Shown here one piece after another: positions 1-10,879 of a stretch of 37,534 nt of DNA (its first letter is position 1; each line of letters begins with the position of its first letter). Origin of the DNA: Bacteroidales bacterium (GTDB taxonomy: Bacteria; Bacteroidota; Bacteroidia; Bacteroidales; ML635J-15); NCBI GenBank assembly GCA_017551515.1, contig JAFZLK010000098.1:1-37534 (forward strand). Direction: 5' to 3'. A program made the position numbers and the translations under genes. Below the pieces are notes generated by a model that made no database searches, was not told where the DNA came from, and was given only the letters and a program-made list of their open reading frames with translations.

Positions 1-3000
1 GTATCGGAGAATGTGTAGTATGTTCCAGGAACAGTCCCATCTTCGAAAGTGGCAATGTCTGTCGCATCTGCCAGTACTGTAATTGTACGTGGATTCTCCG
101 TGTTATTGTCATTCCACGAAACAAATCTGTAACCTTCGTTTGCCAATGCCATAATAGTTGTGATAGAACCGTAGTTGTATGTGCCTCCGCCGTAAACGGT
201 TCCCATTTCTTCATTGGCAGAAGATACCGTAATAGTATGCTGGTCGATAGCAAAGATTGCCGTATATGTAGCATCTTCGGTAACTGTGATTGTACGCGGA
301 TTTTCGGTGTTGCCATCGTTCCACGAAACAAAATGGTAATGAATGACGGCATTTGCTGTAATTTGAGTTTCGGTGCCATAGTCGAATGAGCCTCCTTCAC
401 TAACCGATCCCATGTTTTCGTTAGCAGAAATAACTGCAATTGTAAACCTGTCAATTGCAAATGTCGCTGTGTAAGTTGCATTTTCGTTTACGATTATAGT
501 GCGCGGATTTTCGGTGTTGCCGTCATTCCACTGTACAAAATGATAATGCTCTGTTGCGGTAGCAGTAATCTGAATTTCTGCGCTGTAGCCGTATGAGCCA
601 CCTCCGTAAACAGTTCCCATTGATTCGTCGGCTGATGTTGCCATAATCGTAATATGGCTTATTTCGAATGAGGCTGTGTATGTCACGTTTTCCGTTACGG
701 TAATCGTGCGTGGGTTATCGGTATTGCCATCGTTCCACTGAACAAAATTGTAATGTTCGGCTGGTGTTGCCGAAATCAGTCTTGTTGATCCGTAATCGTA
801 TGTTCCTTCTCCGCTGACCGTACCCATTGTTTCGTTTTCAGCGACAACAGCAATTGTAAATTGGTCAATTGCATATTCGGCTGTATATGTTGCATCTTCG
901 GTTACGGTTATTGTGCGTGGATTATCTGTATTACCATCATTCCATTGTACAAAATGGTAATGCTCGATTGCTGTCGCAGTGATTTGGATTTCAGCTCCGT
1001 ATTCGTATGAACCGCTTCCGGAAACCGTTCCTATTTCTTCGTTGTCAGAAGATGCTGTAATTGTAATCTGAGCTATTTCAAATTCGGCAGTATAAGTTGC
1101 ATCGGCTGTTACATTTATTGTGCGTGGATTGTCGGTATTGCCATCATTCCATTGTACAAAGCGGTAATGTGCGTATGGCGATGCATAAATTTGTCTTTCG
1201 GCACCATAATTATAAATGCCACCTCCACTTACAGTTCCCATAGTGTAATCATTTGCAGTAACATTTATTGTAATCTGGTCGATTGCAAATGTTGCAATAT
1301 ACATTACATCGCCAGTAACCGTTACGATACGAGGATTATCGGTGTTGCCGTCGCTCCACGAAACAAAGTGGTGATGATCTGAAGCTGTCGCCAAAATTTC
1401 TACTTCTGTGCCATAATCGTATGTTCTACTTTCGCTGACGGTTCCCATTGCGCTATTTGCAGAAAGAACAGTTATAGTATATTGGTCAAATGCAAATTCA
1501 GCAGTATAAATTGCATCAGCGATTACAGTAATTGTGCGAGGATTGTCGGTATTGCCATCGCTCCACTGAACAAAGTGGCAATGTCCAGCTGATGTCGCAG
1601 AAATCGCAATTTCTGTTCCTTCATCGTATGTTCCGCCTCCATTGGTGGTTCCCATTGCTTCATTGTTAGGAGAAACTACGATTGTAAACAACTCCGGCTC
1701 GGTTACAGTAATTGATGCAGTCGCTGTACAGCTATTATTGTCGGTGACACTAACCGAATAAGTGCCTGCACTTATAGCGTCAAGGTTCTGTGTGGTTGCA
1801 CTATTGCTCCATAAATATGAATATGGTGCTGTTCCTCCATCGACCGTGTTTGCAATGTCTGTTGTACCGCCATTATACTGAATTGTTTCTGCCGAAAGCG
1901 AAGCGTTCAATTGATATGGCTCGGAAATATCTGTGACTACAGTAGTCGAACAGCCGTTATTGTCAATAACAGTCACGCTGTAGCTACCATAGCCGACTCC
2001 TTCAAGATTATGCGAAGATGCTCCATTGCTCCAAACATAGTTATATGGTGCAGTTCCTCCGTCAGCCTCAATTGTTATGTTGGTAATGCCACCGTAGCAA
2101 CCGATAGGTTCTGACGAAAGCGATACTATAATCTGGTCGATTTCGAAAAACGCAGTATATGAAGCATCTTCTGCTGCAGTTATAGTTCGAGGATTGTCCA
2201 TATTGCCATCATTCCACTGAACAAAACGATGACACAAAACTGGTATTGCAGAAATTTGAACAGTTTCTCCATAATTGAAAATTCCGCCTTCGCTAACGCT
2301 TCCCATTGTTTCATCAGCAGAAGTAACCGTAATAGTAAACTGATTTATTGAAAATTCAGCTGTGTATGTCGCATCTGCAATTACGTTTATCATGCGCGGA
2401 TTGTCTGTGTTGCCGTCACTCCACTGAACAAAATGGTAATGCTCGCCTGCAATTGCCAAAATTTCTATTCCTGTTCCATAATTGAAAGTGCCGCCACCGT
2501 TAACGCTTCCCATCATTTCATTGGCAGATGTAAGCGTAATTGTATGCTGGTCAATAGCAAAATTAGCCGTATAATCGGCATTTTGCGTTACTGTTATCGT
2601 GCGTGGATTGACGGTATTGCCATCGTTCCATTGGGCAAAATGATAGTGAGAGGATGGTGTAGCTGAGATTTGTATTTCTGAACCATAATTATAAGTACCT
2701 GTGCCACTGACAGATCCCATTGAATAATTGTTAGCCGATACCGTAATGGTAAACTGATCTATTGCAAATGTAGCGATATACATTTCGTCGTCTACAATCG
2801 TTACAGTACGAGGATTATCAGTGTTGCCATCGCTCCAAGAAACAAAGTGGTAATACTCTGAGGCTGTTGCCGAAATTTCCACTTCTGTTCCGTAGTCGTA
2901 TGTTCCATCTCCGCTGACAGCCCCCATTGCACCATTTGCAGACAGGACGGTAATCGTATGCTGGGCGATAGCAAATTCGGCTATATATGTTGCATCGGCG

Positions 3001-6000
3001 ATTACAGTAATTGTACGAGGATTGTCGGTATTGCCGTCGTTCCACTGAACGAAGCGGTGATGCTCGGTTGGCATTGCGGTTAACGTAGCGGTTAGTCCTG
3101 CATCGTATGTTCCGCTTCCGCTGACGCTACCGTAGTTGTCATTGTTGCTGTTGGCGACAATTCTATACAATTGTGGACCTGCAATATCAATGCTTGAAGA
3201 TGCTGTACAACCATTTGCATCTGTTACAGTCATATAATATGTTCCTGCACTTACGCCTGTCAGGTTCTGGTTGTGCGATGAATTACTCCACGTATAGCTA
3301 TACGGTGCCGTTCCGCCGCTGACGGTATTTGTAATGTCAGAAGTTTCTCCACTATAGATAATTTCTGTTGCAGAGAGTGATGCTGTAAGTTCATCTGGCT
3401 GTGAGATTGTTACGCTGGCAGATGATGTACAATCGTTCGCGTCAGTTACCGTCACGCTGTATGTGCCAGCGCCTACATCACTCAGGTTCTGCGAAGTCGC
3501 ACTGTTGCTCCATGCATAGGTATAAGGTGTTGTACCACCATTGACAGTATTGGCGATGTCTGTAGTTCCGTTGTTGCAGCCTATTTCTCCTGCAGATAGC
3601 GACACTATAAGTTCGGTAGGCTGAGAGATTGTTACGCTTGCCGATGCTGTACATGTGTGCGTATCCGTGATGGTAACGCTGTAAGAACCTGCGGTTACTC
3701 CGCTGAGGTTTTCTGTGGTCGCACCGTTGTTCCATGAATAACTATAAGGTACTGTTCCTCCTGATATTGTATTGATAATGTCCGTTGTGCTACCGTGACA
3801 AGCAATATCCTCTGATTCAATCGAAACATTTGGAACATCATTAATTATTATCGAAACAGGAATATTATTGTCGCTACATGGAGTTGCTGCGCCATTAGTA
3901 GTAACCGAGAAGGCAAAATGGCCGGTTTCGGTTGGTGTTCCGCTCAATGTCAGCGTATGTGCTGCATTGTCAATAGTCGACTGAACGCCTGCCGGCAAAG
4001 TTCCGTTAACCGAAACTCCAGTTGCTCCACCTCCGTATGTAAATACGATGTCGCTCAATGCTGTGCCAAGGCAGAAGTTTTGTGTCGTATTTCCTACCAC
4101 TTCCAATTCAACGCTTTCGCTAATTGTTATTATTCCAAACATTTCTTCTGGCTTACAAGGAGGTATTTCACCAGTTGTTGCCACTACATATTCGAATGTT
4201 CCTGTTTCTGTTGGTGTTCCGTATATAGTTACGGTATGCGCTGTAGTATTAACTGTAAAGTCAAGACCTGCAGGTAATGCGTTCCTCAACATATCCTCAT
4301 CAATTCCTGTTGCTCCACCACCATAAGTATAAACTATATTAGTGAAAGTTCCTGGGAGACAAATACTCTGGTCATCAGTACCAATAGCCGATACAAGCTC
4401 AAGTGTTGCATCTCTTGAAATCGAAATTATACCAGTAAAGGATTCGTTTACACATGGTACCTGTACACCTGTTGTAGTTACGGTATATGTATAATCACCA
4501 GATTCTACATTCTCGGACGGTGTTCCCGAAATTGTCACCACATTACCAGAAACAGATGCAGTAATTCCATCAGGCAAACCTGTTACCGTTGCACCTGTTG
4601 CTGCTCCATCGAACTGGTACTGAATATTTTCGAGCCATGGTGTCTCAACGCACAATACCACATCTGGAGAATCCGAAAGCAAGGTCAATGTCACTGTTTG
4701 GTTTACAGTCAAATCCACATAGCCAGATACAACACAACCGTTTTCTGCAGTGACAACATCTGTGTACCTGTATGTACCCGATGCTGTTGGCAATACTGTT
4801 ATTGACTCTGTTGAAAGGTTTGCTGGAAGTCCGGCACCTGTCGTCTCATCTACCGACCACGAGTGCGATGCTATCGACAGGGTGTTATTGTTCATCACAC
4901 TGATTGTTGCATCTGATGCCGACAAGCAGACTGCGGAAGCTGTTGTACTTGCATTTATGCTCGGAACTGGGCGTGCTGTGATTGTTACATTATTGGTTGC
5001 TGTACATCCGTTTGCATCGGTGACTGTAACCATGTAGGTGTTTTCTCCAAGGTAAGTAGCCTCAGCAGTTTCGTCGCCATTGCTCCATTGGTACAAATAC
5101 TGGTAGTCGCCATCAAACGGAGTTCCTCCTGCTGCCATTACCGTAGCAGAACCAATCGATTGTCCTTCACAAGTTTCAGTTGGCGGATATTGTATTTCTG
5201 CTCCGAGTTGCGATGGCTGATTAAGCATAGCAGAACATGTGCTAGTACATCCATGGCTATCCTCTACTGTTACAGTAAAGGTTCTTTCCAAAACATCAGG
5301 ATCACTGCTGACCGAAAGCCCAGTAAAAGTATTTTGTGTACCTGTTTCTGTTTCATAATCTCCGTTGTCAATTCTGAACCTGTAATCTTGGGAATTTCCT
5401 GAACCGTAAGGTGTTCCTCCCGATGCTGAAAGTTGTATTGCGCCATTGCCATCACCATTACATATAGGTTGTGTAACTGAATATGTAAATGTTGGAAGTG
5501 AATATACTGAAATATTAAAATCCAATTCTTTTTCACATTCATAAGCATTATCGCCGATTTCCCTTCTCTCCCTTACTATGAGGAGACATATAGTATCACT
5601 TGCTGGACTGAAAGTAAGTATTCTGCCAGCATCTGTAGCTCCATACCAAGTTGTACCTCCATCCCAGCTGTATGTTATAGTTCCAGTAGCTCCCGATACC
5701 GAAGGCGTAAGTATCTGCTCCGTCAATGCACATACTGGATTTGTCGGAACGCCATCAACACTTACATCTGGTTCCGGCAAAACTTCTATTGTCTTGCTGA
5801 CTGTTGAGAAACACTCAAGCGTTTGAGTAATACCATCTTCGACTGTTATTGTGTGGGTCGTAACAACTGTTAAGTTATAGGTTGACGAAGGAACATCAGG
5901 CTCAACTTCCCAATCGGCACATGTATTATCCAATGCATACGATTCAGCCGAACAACCTGGTCCACTATCCCACTGGAAAGAAGATTCCTGATTGGAACTT

Positions 6001-9000
6001 GGGTGCAATGTAATATCACTTCCCTCGCAGATAGATGATGTTTCAGGTGTTATGGTTACATCTGGCAACGGATAAACTGGAATTTCCTTTATACTAGCGC
6101 AACTGCCGTTTACTTCAGAAGTGGTATATTTTACAGTAACATAATCAGGAACAGCTCCTAAAATATGATAACTTGATGCATCTTGATATATCTCTGCATT
6201 GAGAGGTTCATCATAATTTTCATCATAACCTGTTATTTCCGAATAAATTGACCATGTTCCAGTAGGACTATCTTCAGTTACGCTAAGGTTTATGATTCCG
6301 CCTTCACATATTGCAATTGTTCCTTCAAACTCAATTTCTGGAATTCTCGTAACTGTAATCTCGTAAGGTTCTGATACAGAACGGCAATAATCGCTGTTAA
6401 GCAGTTCTGGTTCACTCGCAGAAATTACCCTGTAGTAATATCTTGAATAGGCTGGTGATGTGCTCGACTGCGGTTCATACACCACTATTTCCTGATAGTT
6501 GGCACTATTTGTAGCTGCTGCCACATAATCACCGTCGGCATTGGTCTGAAACCATTCTCCTGATTCAAATACAATATCTTCCCAAATAATAGGTGAATTC
6601 AAATCCAACGGATCTTCATGCAGTCCGCGCTGCCATAATAAATGGGTAATCTGAGTATCATCAAGATGATATTGAAGCGTTACACTCGAATTCTCGCAAA
6701 TATTAATTGAACTGAAAATCTCATTTTCTCCGCTTATGACAGCCTGCGGAATTGGTGATATTGCTCGAACTTCTATATCATCCAATGCAAAGTCATTTCC
6801 ATTGCTAGATGTCGAATTATTTATAATACGAATCCATACAGCGTTTCTGCCTGCAGGAATTTCCATGCTTGCCTCGTACTTTAGCCAATCATTGGCATCA
6901 GAATTACAACCATTTGTTCTCATAAGGCGCACTGGTCCTGTACTTACAGACATCAACTCGATAATTCCATCTTCATCCTCTGCAAATTGTATAGTAAGAT
7001 TCGGAAAATTATTCTCGTTTGTTTGTTCGTTGTTTATGTTTGCAACCCAGAATGAAGTCAAAAGAGTCACGCCTTCGCAAAGCGGATTTTCAACCTTGTA
7101 TTTGTAAAAACAATCAGGATTAGAACCTCCATCCACTTCAAACAAATATCCTTGCTCTACATTTCCTGGATGGGTATGGTCATCAATATAGTTAAAATAT
7201 TGATATTCATCGCAACCATTCTTTCTAAGCACATAATATCCGCCTTGCATTGTCTGTCCTGAATTACTTAGTGAGTAATCGCATGCACTATTAAGCCTAT
7301 TATAAACCTCAGGGTCACTCGAAGAACTAACATTTGTAGATGAAAGATAAACAGGGTCTGTTGCTGAGTTTCCCCCGAAATCTTCCTTATATAATAATAT
7401 ACCAGTATGATAATCGTCGGTAGGCATATCTTCACAAGTTATATTGAACGCGAAACCTGCACAATTGTCAGACTCGTTAGTGTGGAAACTTATGGTAAGC
7501 GAACCTGTCTTTGAGGTAACATCAACATTAAATGTAACACATTCATTGTGATCGGGTTCCCAACCAGAACTATGTGTTGTACACCCCTGCCCATATACAT
7601 TTCTTGGGTATCCATGTCCGTGTCTTCCACCACCCCAAAGAATTTCACCGCTTGTGCCTTCACCATCATATATTGTAATGTAGTCGTCGTACCATTGGAA
7701 TTCGTATGATCCTTCAAGGTGCAAAACCTGACCTGACCTGCCTGGTCGCAGTACTATATATTGATCGTTGAGTCCGTTTGAATAATTTCCCGTAGGACCT
7801 CCGTCATCGTATAAAGTTGCATTACATGTAGTGTATTCAGTATAACCTGATGTCGGGAAATAAAATGTGTCTGGGCAATCGGCAGTAACTGCAGCCGACC
7901 AGTTGCCGCTTACTGATGCATTGCTAATGAACACTATTGTCATCACATTTCCTGTAGATGTTATTGTACGTGGTTGTCCATATCCGTAGTAGCGGCCAAT
8001 CAATGGAGCCGATTCGTCTTCACCATCGTACACCTCCACAAAGTCGTTGTCATCGTCGTGAGGTAGTATTGCAAAATCGAGCAATATCTGAGATTCTGGA
8101 TTTGTTGCCCTGAACACCTGTCTTGTATATTGCAAATTCGAGTATGAGCTATTGATTGCGTATGCGCCATCACAACCAAGAGCTATTTCGTCAAGGTCTT
8201 CGGGGCATATTGCTGAAACTTCTGCACCCCATGTTCCATTTGTGCTTGAGTTGCTACTGAACACAATGGAAAGTGTTTCTTCGGCAGAATAGATTGTACG
8301 CGGAAGTGACGATCCGTAGTATCTGCCACGCAGGGTGCCGTCTTTGTCGTAAACTTCCACATAATCATTATCGGCATCGTTGGGTAGTGATGTAAATTTC
8401 AATAATATTCTTGAACCTTCGTTACATATGAAAGTCTGGTTGTATAGCACGTCGTTTTCGTAGTCGCCGCCAATGGTCATAGGATCCGACGAACAAGAAA
8501 TTTCAATGTCTGGTAGCGTTTCTCCAACATTGTATGGACAACTTTGCTGTATGTTTTGAAAATTACTCCAACGATTTGCAGACCTATATTCATCTGCCGA
8601 ACCACATGGAACAAGTACTGTTGCTGTATAACTATCGAATGTATGAGTTTGAATGGATGGCGGAGTAGTTGGATTCGAATAAATATTAGTTAGTCCGCTA
8701 CAATAACCAAAAGCCCAGTCGCTAATGCTCGTGACAGAATCGCCTATTGTTACCGATGCCAGTTCGCTGCAATATCCAAATGCCCATCCATCAATTCTCG
8801 TGACGGAATTGCCTATTGTAACCGATGTCAGTCCGCTACATTTATAAAATGTTTGCGTACCTATATTAGTAACGGAATTAGGGATTGTTACCGATGTGAG
8901 CCCACTGCAATTATAAAATGCATATTGTCCAATACTTGCAACTGAATCGCCTATTGTAACCGATGTCAGTTCGCTACAATATCCAAATGCCCAACTGCCA

Positions 9001-10766
9001 ATGCTCGTGACGGAATTGGGGATTGTTACCGATGTCAGTCTGCTGCAATTATAAAATGCATTTTGTCCAATATTTGCAACAGAATTGCCTATTGTAACTG
9101 ATGCCAGTCCGCTACAAGCATCAAAAGCCCTTGCGCCAATGCTCGTAACTCCTTCGCCTATTGTAGCCTCTGTCAGTCCGCTGCAATCTTGGAAAGCATA
9201 ACCGCCAATGTTTGTGACTGAATTGGGGATTACAATTGATCTCAGTCCGCTGCAATGTTGAAAAGCATAACTGCCAATGCTCGTGACTGAATTGGGGATT
9301 TCTGTATTCATACAACCTTGTATCAATGTGTTTGATTCTGTTTCTATAATCGCATTGCAATTATTTCGAGAATCGTATATGGTATTGCCGGAATCTATCA
9401 CTATTGATTCAATCCCCCTGCAATTTCTAAATGCATATTGTTCAATATTTGCAACCGAATTGCCTATTGTAACTGATGTTAGTCCGCTGCAAGCCTCAAA
9501 TGTACCAAAGAGAATGCTTGTGACAGAATTTGGGATTGTAACCTCTGTTAGTCCGCTACAACCAGTAAATGCTGATCGACCAATGATCCTAACAGATTCG
9601 CCTATTGTTACCGATGTCAGTCCACTGCAATTATAAAATGCAGAACCTCCAATGCTTGTAACAGAGTTTGGAATTATCATTTCTCCTGTCAGTCCTTTGC
9701 AACCACTAAATGCAGAACCACCAATTTTTGTGACGGAATTGGGGATAGTTACCGATGTTGCCTGTATATTACATCCAGTCAAATAAGTTTTTGTCTCATC
9801 AGAATATACAAGGTAACCTTCAATATATCCATTGACCGTCAAAGCTCCCCAAGGACTTCCTGTTGCACTGCCGTTGTACACTATATTTCTGACATTATCA
9901 AATGCATAAGTGCCAATGTTCGTGATGGATTCTGGTAATGTAACCGATGTCAGTCCTCTGCAACCAGAAAATGCATAATCGCCAATGCTCGTGACGGAAG
10001 TGGGGATTGTTAATTCACCAGTCAGTCCGTTGCAATTTTGAAATGCATCATCACCAATGCTTGTAACGGAGTTGGGGATTGTAACAGATATAAGTCTGCT
10101 GCAATTTTGAAATGCAAAACTGCCAATGCTCGTGACAGAATTGGGGATTGTTACCGATGTCGCTTGTATAGAACATCCAGTCAAATAAGTTTTTGTCTCA
10201 TCGGAATATACAAGGTAACCTTCAATATATCCATTGACCGTCAATGCCCCCCAAGGACTTCCTGTTGCACTACCGTTGTACACTATATTTCTGACTAAAT
10301 TAAATGCATCAAAGTCAATTTGCATGACGGAATTGGGAATTGTAACAGAAGTCAGTCCACAGCAATCGGAAAATGCATGACCACCAATGCTTTCAACCGA
10401 ATTTCCTATTGTTATTGAAGTCAACCCACTGCAACCATAAAATGCACTATTGCCAATGCTTCTAGCAGGATTGTCGATTGTTACCGATGTAAGTTCGCTG
10501 CAATTAGAAAAAGCATCATAGCCAATGCTTGTAACCCAATATTCCACATCATTGTAAGTAACAGTTCCTGGTATTACAAGGCAACCAGTAGGGTATGTTG
10601 TATAATACGGGGATGATGTATTTTCACTTGTCAACTCTACCTCGTTTCCGAAAGTAATATTGTAATACAATGTCTGTCCACTACTGCACACTGCAGAAAA
10701 ATCATACGCTATAGCATAGCCACCAAAAAGGATGGCAAAGAGGAAAAGGGATAAAAATCTTTTCAT
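1..10766 (-). CDS. Giant multidomain surface adhesin (BspA-like LRR, CUB-like, SprB and InlB-type repeats), 3' end outside window
   Basis: The frame is open from ATG at 10766 to the window edge, so at least 3588 codons are present and no stop is seen. Residues 1-20 are a signal peptide (MKRFLSLFLFAILFGGYAIA). Residues about 75-690 hold roughly 22 LRR_5/BspA repeats of 23 residues (consensus GLTSVTIPNSVTSIG..AF). They end in the typical BspA tail VPCGSADEYRSANRWSNF. Residues about 755-1110 contain three CUB-like domains (VEVYDGE, ITIYDGEG motifs), followed by a MAM/Ig-like region to about 2300. SprB repeats (PYSYSWNNG, YSVTVTDANGCT) come next. Then 13 InlB B-type repeats of about 69 residues (FVQWNDGNTDNPRTITV) form two blocks (about 3160-2120 and 1680-1) split by SprB repeats. 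This architecture fits a type IX-secreted adhesin, but that is inference because the C-terminal sorting domain is not visible. No specific ligand can be assigned. Confidence 0.9.
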   Translation of the reverse strand, partial: MKRFLSLFLFAILFGGYAIAYDFSAVCSSGQTLYYNITFGNEVELTSENTSSPYYTTYPTGCLVIPGTVTYNDVEYWVTSIGYDAFSNCSELTSVTIDNPARSIGNSAFYGCSGLTSITIGNSVESIGGHAFSDCCGLTSVTIPNSVMQIDFDAFNLVRNIVYNGSATGSPWGALTVNGYIEGYLVYSDETKTYLTGCSIQATSVTIPNSVTSIGSFAFQNCSRLISVTIPNSVTSIGDDAFQNCNGLTGELTIPTSVTSIGDYAFSGCRGLTSVTLPESITNIGTYAFDNVRNIVYNGSATGSPWGALTVNGYIEGYLVYSDETKTYLTGCNIQATSVTIPNSVTKIGGSAFSGCKGLTGEMIIPNSVTSIGGSAFYNCSGLTSVTIGESVRIIGRSAFTGCSGLTEVTIPNSVTSILFGTFEACSGLTSVTIGNSVANIEQYAFRNCRGIESIVIDSGNTIYDSRNNCNAIIETESNTLIQGCMNTEIPNSVTSIGSYAFQHCSGLRSIVIPNSVTNIGGYAFQDCSGLTEATIGEGVTSIGARAFDACSGLASVTIGNSVANIGQNAFYNCSRLTSVTIPNSVTSIGSWAFGYCSELTSVTIGDSVASIGQYAFYNCSGLTSVTIPNSVTNIGTQTFYKCSGLTSVTIGNSVTRIDGWAFGYCSELASVTIGDSVTSISDWAFGYCSGLTNIYSNPTTPPSIQTHTFDSYTATVLVPCGSADEYRSANRWSNFQNIQQSCPYNVGETLPDIEISCSSDPMTIGGDYENDVLYNQTFICNEGSRILLKFTSLPNDADNDYVEVYDKDGTLRGRYYGSSLPRTIYSAEETLSIVFSSNSSTNGTWGAEVSAICPEDLDEIALGCDGAYAINSSYSNLQYTRQVFRATNPESQILLDFAILPHDDDNDFVEVYDGEDESAPLIGRYYGYGQPRTITSTGNVMTIVFISNASVSGNWSAAVTADCPDTFYFPTSGYTEYTTCNATLYDDGGPTGNYSNGLNDQYIVLRPGRSGQVLHLEGSYEFQWYDDYITIYDGEGTSGEILWGGGRHGHGYPRNVYGQGCTTHSSGWEPDHNECVTFNVDVTSKTGSLTISFHTNESDNCAGFAFNITCEDMPTDDYHTGILLYKEDFGGNSATDPVYLSSTNVSSSSDPEVYNRLNSACDYSLSNSGQTMQGGYYVLRKNGCDEYQYFNYIDDHTHPGNVEQGYLFEVDGGSNPDCFYKYKVENPLCEGVTLLTSFWVANINNEQTNENNFPNLTIQFAEDEDGIIELMSVSTGPVRLMRTNGCNSDANDWLKYEASMEIPAGRNAVWIRIINNSTSSNGNDFALDDIEVRAISPIPQAVISGENEIFSSINICENSSVTLQYHLDDTQITHLLWQRGLHEDPLDLNSPIIWEDIVFESGEWFQTNADGDYVAAATNSANYQEIVVYEPQSSTSPAYSRYYYRVISASEPELLNSDYCRSVSEPYEITVTRIPEIEFEGTIAICEGGIINLSVTEDSPTGTWSIYSEITGYDENYDEPLNAEIYQDASSYHILGAVPDYVTVKYTTSEVNGSCASIKEIPVYPLPDVTITPETSSICEGSDITLHPSSNQESSFQWDSGPGCSAESYALDNTCADWEVEPDVPSSTYNLTVVTTHTITVEDGITQTLECFSTVSKTIEVLPEPDVSVDGVPTNPVCALTEQILTPSVSGATGTITYSWDGGTTWYGATDAGRILTFSPASDTICLLIVRERREIGDNAYECEKELDFNISVYSLPTFTYSVTQPICNGDGNGAIQLSASGGTPYGSGNSQDYRFRIDNGDYETETGTQNTFTGLSVSSDPDVLERTFTVTVEDSHGCTSTCSAMLNQPSQLGAEIQYPPTETCEGQSIGSATVMAAGGTPFDGDYQYLYQWSNGDETAEATYLGENTYMVTVTDANGCTATNNVTITARPVPSINASTTASAVCLSASDATISVMNNNTLSIASHSWSVDETTGAGLPANLSTESITVLPTASGTYRYTDVVTAENGCVVSGYVDLTVNQTVTLTLLSDSPDVVLCVETPWLENIQYQFDGAATGATVTGLPDGITASVSGNVVTISGTPSENVESGDYTYTVTTTGVQVPCVNESFTGIISISRDATLELVSAIGTDDQSICLPGTFTNIVYTYGGGATGIDEDMLRNALPAGLDFTVNTTAHTVTIYGTPTETGTFEYVVATTGEIPPCKPEEMFGIITISESVELEVVGNTTQNFCLGTALSDIVFTYGGGATGVSVNGTLPAGVQSTIDNAAHTLTLSGTPTETGHFAFSVTTNGAATPCSDNNIPVSIIINDVPNVSIESEDIACHGSTTDIINTISGGTVPYSYSWNNGATTENLSGVTAGSYSVTITDTHTCTASASVTISQPTELIVSLSAGEIGCNNGTTDIANTVNGGTTPYTYAWSNSATSQNLSDVGAGTYSVTVTDANDCTSSASVTISQPDELTASLSATEIIYSGETSDITNTVSGGTAPYSYTWSNSSHNQNLTGVSAGTYYMTVTDANGCTASSSIDIAGPQLYRIVANSNNDNYGSVSGSGTYDAGLTATLTAMPTEHHRFVQWNDGNTDNPRTITVIADATYIAEFAIAQHTITVLSANGAMGAVSGDGTYDYGTEVEISATASEYYHFVSWSDGNTDNPRTVTIVDDEMYIATFAIDQFTITVSANNYSMGSVSGTGTYNYGSEIQISATPSSHYHFAQWNDGNTVNPRTITVTQNADYTANFAIDQHTITLTSANEMMGSVNGGGTFNYGTGIEILAIAGEHYHFVQWSDGNTDNPRMINVIADATYTAEFSINQFTITVTSADETMGSVSEGGIFNYGETVQISAIPVLCHRFVQWNDGNMDNPRTITAAEDASYTAFFEIDQIIVSLSSEPIGCYGGITNITIEADGGTAPYNYVWSNGASSHNLEGVGYGSYSVTVIDNNGCSTTVVTDISEPYQLNASLSAETIQYNGGTTDIANTVDGGTAPYSYLWSNSATTQNLDAISAGTYSVSVTDNNSCTATASITVTEPELFTIVVSPNNEAMGTTNGGGTYDEGTEIAISATSAGHCHFVQWSDGNTDNPRTITVIADAIYTAEFAFDQYTITVLSANSAMGTVSESRTYDYGTEVEILATASDHHHFVSWSDGNTDNPRIVTVTGDVMYIATFAIDQITINVTANDYTMGTVSGGGIYNYGAERQIYASPYAHYRFVQWNDGNTDNPRTINVTADATYTAEFEIAQITITASSDNEEIGTVSGSGSYEYGAEIQITATAIEHYHFVQWNDGNTDNPRTITVTEDATYTAEYAIDQFTIAVVAENETMGTVSGEGTYDYGSTRLISATPAEHYNFVQWNDGNTDNPRTITVTENVTYTASFEISHITIMATSADESMGTVYGGGSYGYSAEIQITATATEHYHFVQWNDGNTENPRTIIVNENATYTATFAIDRFTIAVISANENMGSVSEGGSFDYGTETQITANAVIHYHFVSWNDGNTENPRTITVTEDATYTAIFAIDQHTITVSSANEEMGTVYGGGTYNYGSITTIMALANEGYRFVSWNDNNTENPRTITVLADATDIATFEDGTVPGTYYTFSD
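9772..10293 (-). repeat. 402-nt internal duplication within the LRR region
   Basis: Bases 9772-9893 recur at 10174-10295 with only about four differences, an offset of 402 nt (134 codons). Weaker similarity extends on both sides. The repeated part encodes a non-LRR insert (NGYIEGYLVYSDETKTYLTG) embedded in LRR_5 units. Near identity at the nucleotide level, with the surrounding repeats more diverged, suggests a recent duplication or gene conversion. Confidence 0.8.
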
Positions 10767-10821
10767 TTATTAAAAAATATTTTTGTTTTTCAAATTCGTG
10801 TTGCAATCTACATTTGCTCTG

Positions 10822-10852
10822 CAAAAATATAGCTTTAGAGTGAGAGACCAAA
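10822..10852 (-). promoter_or_regulatory. Bacteroidota-type promoter of the giant adhesin gene
   Basis: Read on the minus strand, TTTG (10852-10849) is followed after 19 nt by TATTTTTG (10829-10822), a full match to the TTTG / TAnnTTTG pattern. It predicts transcription starting near 10815 and a leader of about 50 nt before the ATG at 10766. Confidence 0.75.
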
Positions 10853-10879
10853 GAAAAAAGGGATTTTTTTAGAGGGGAG

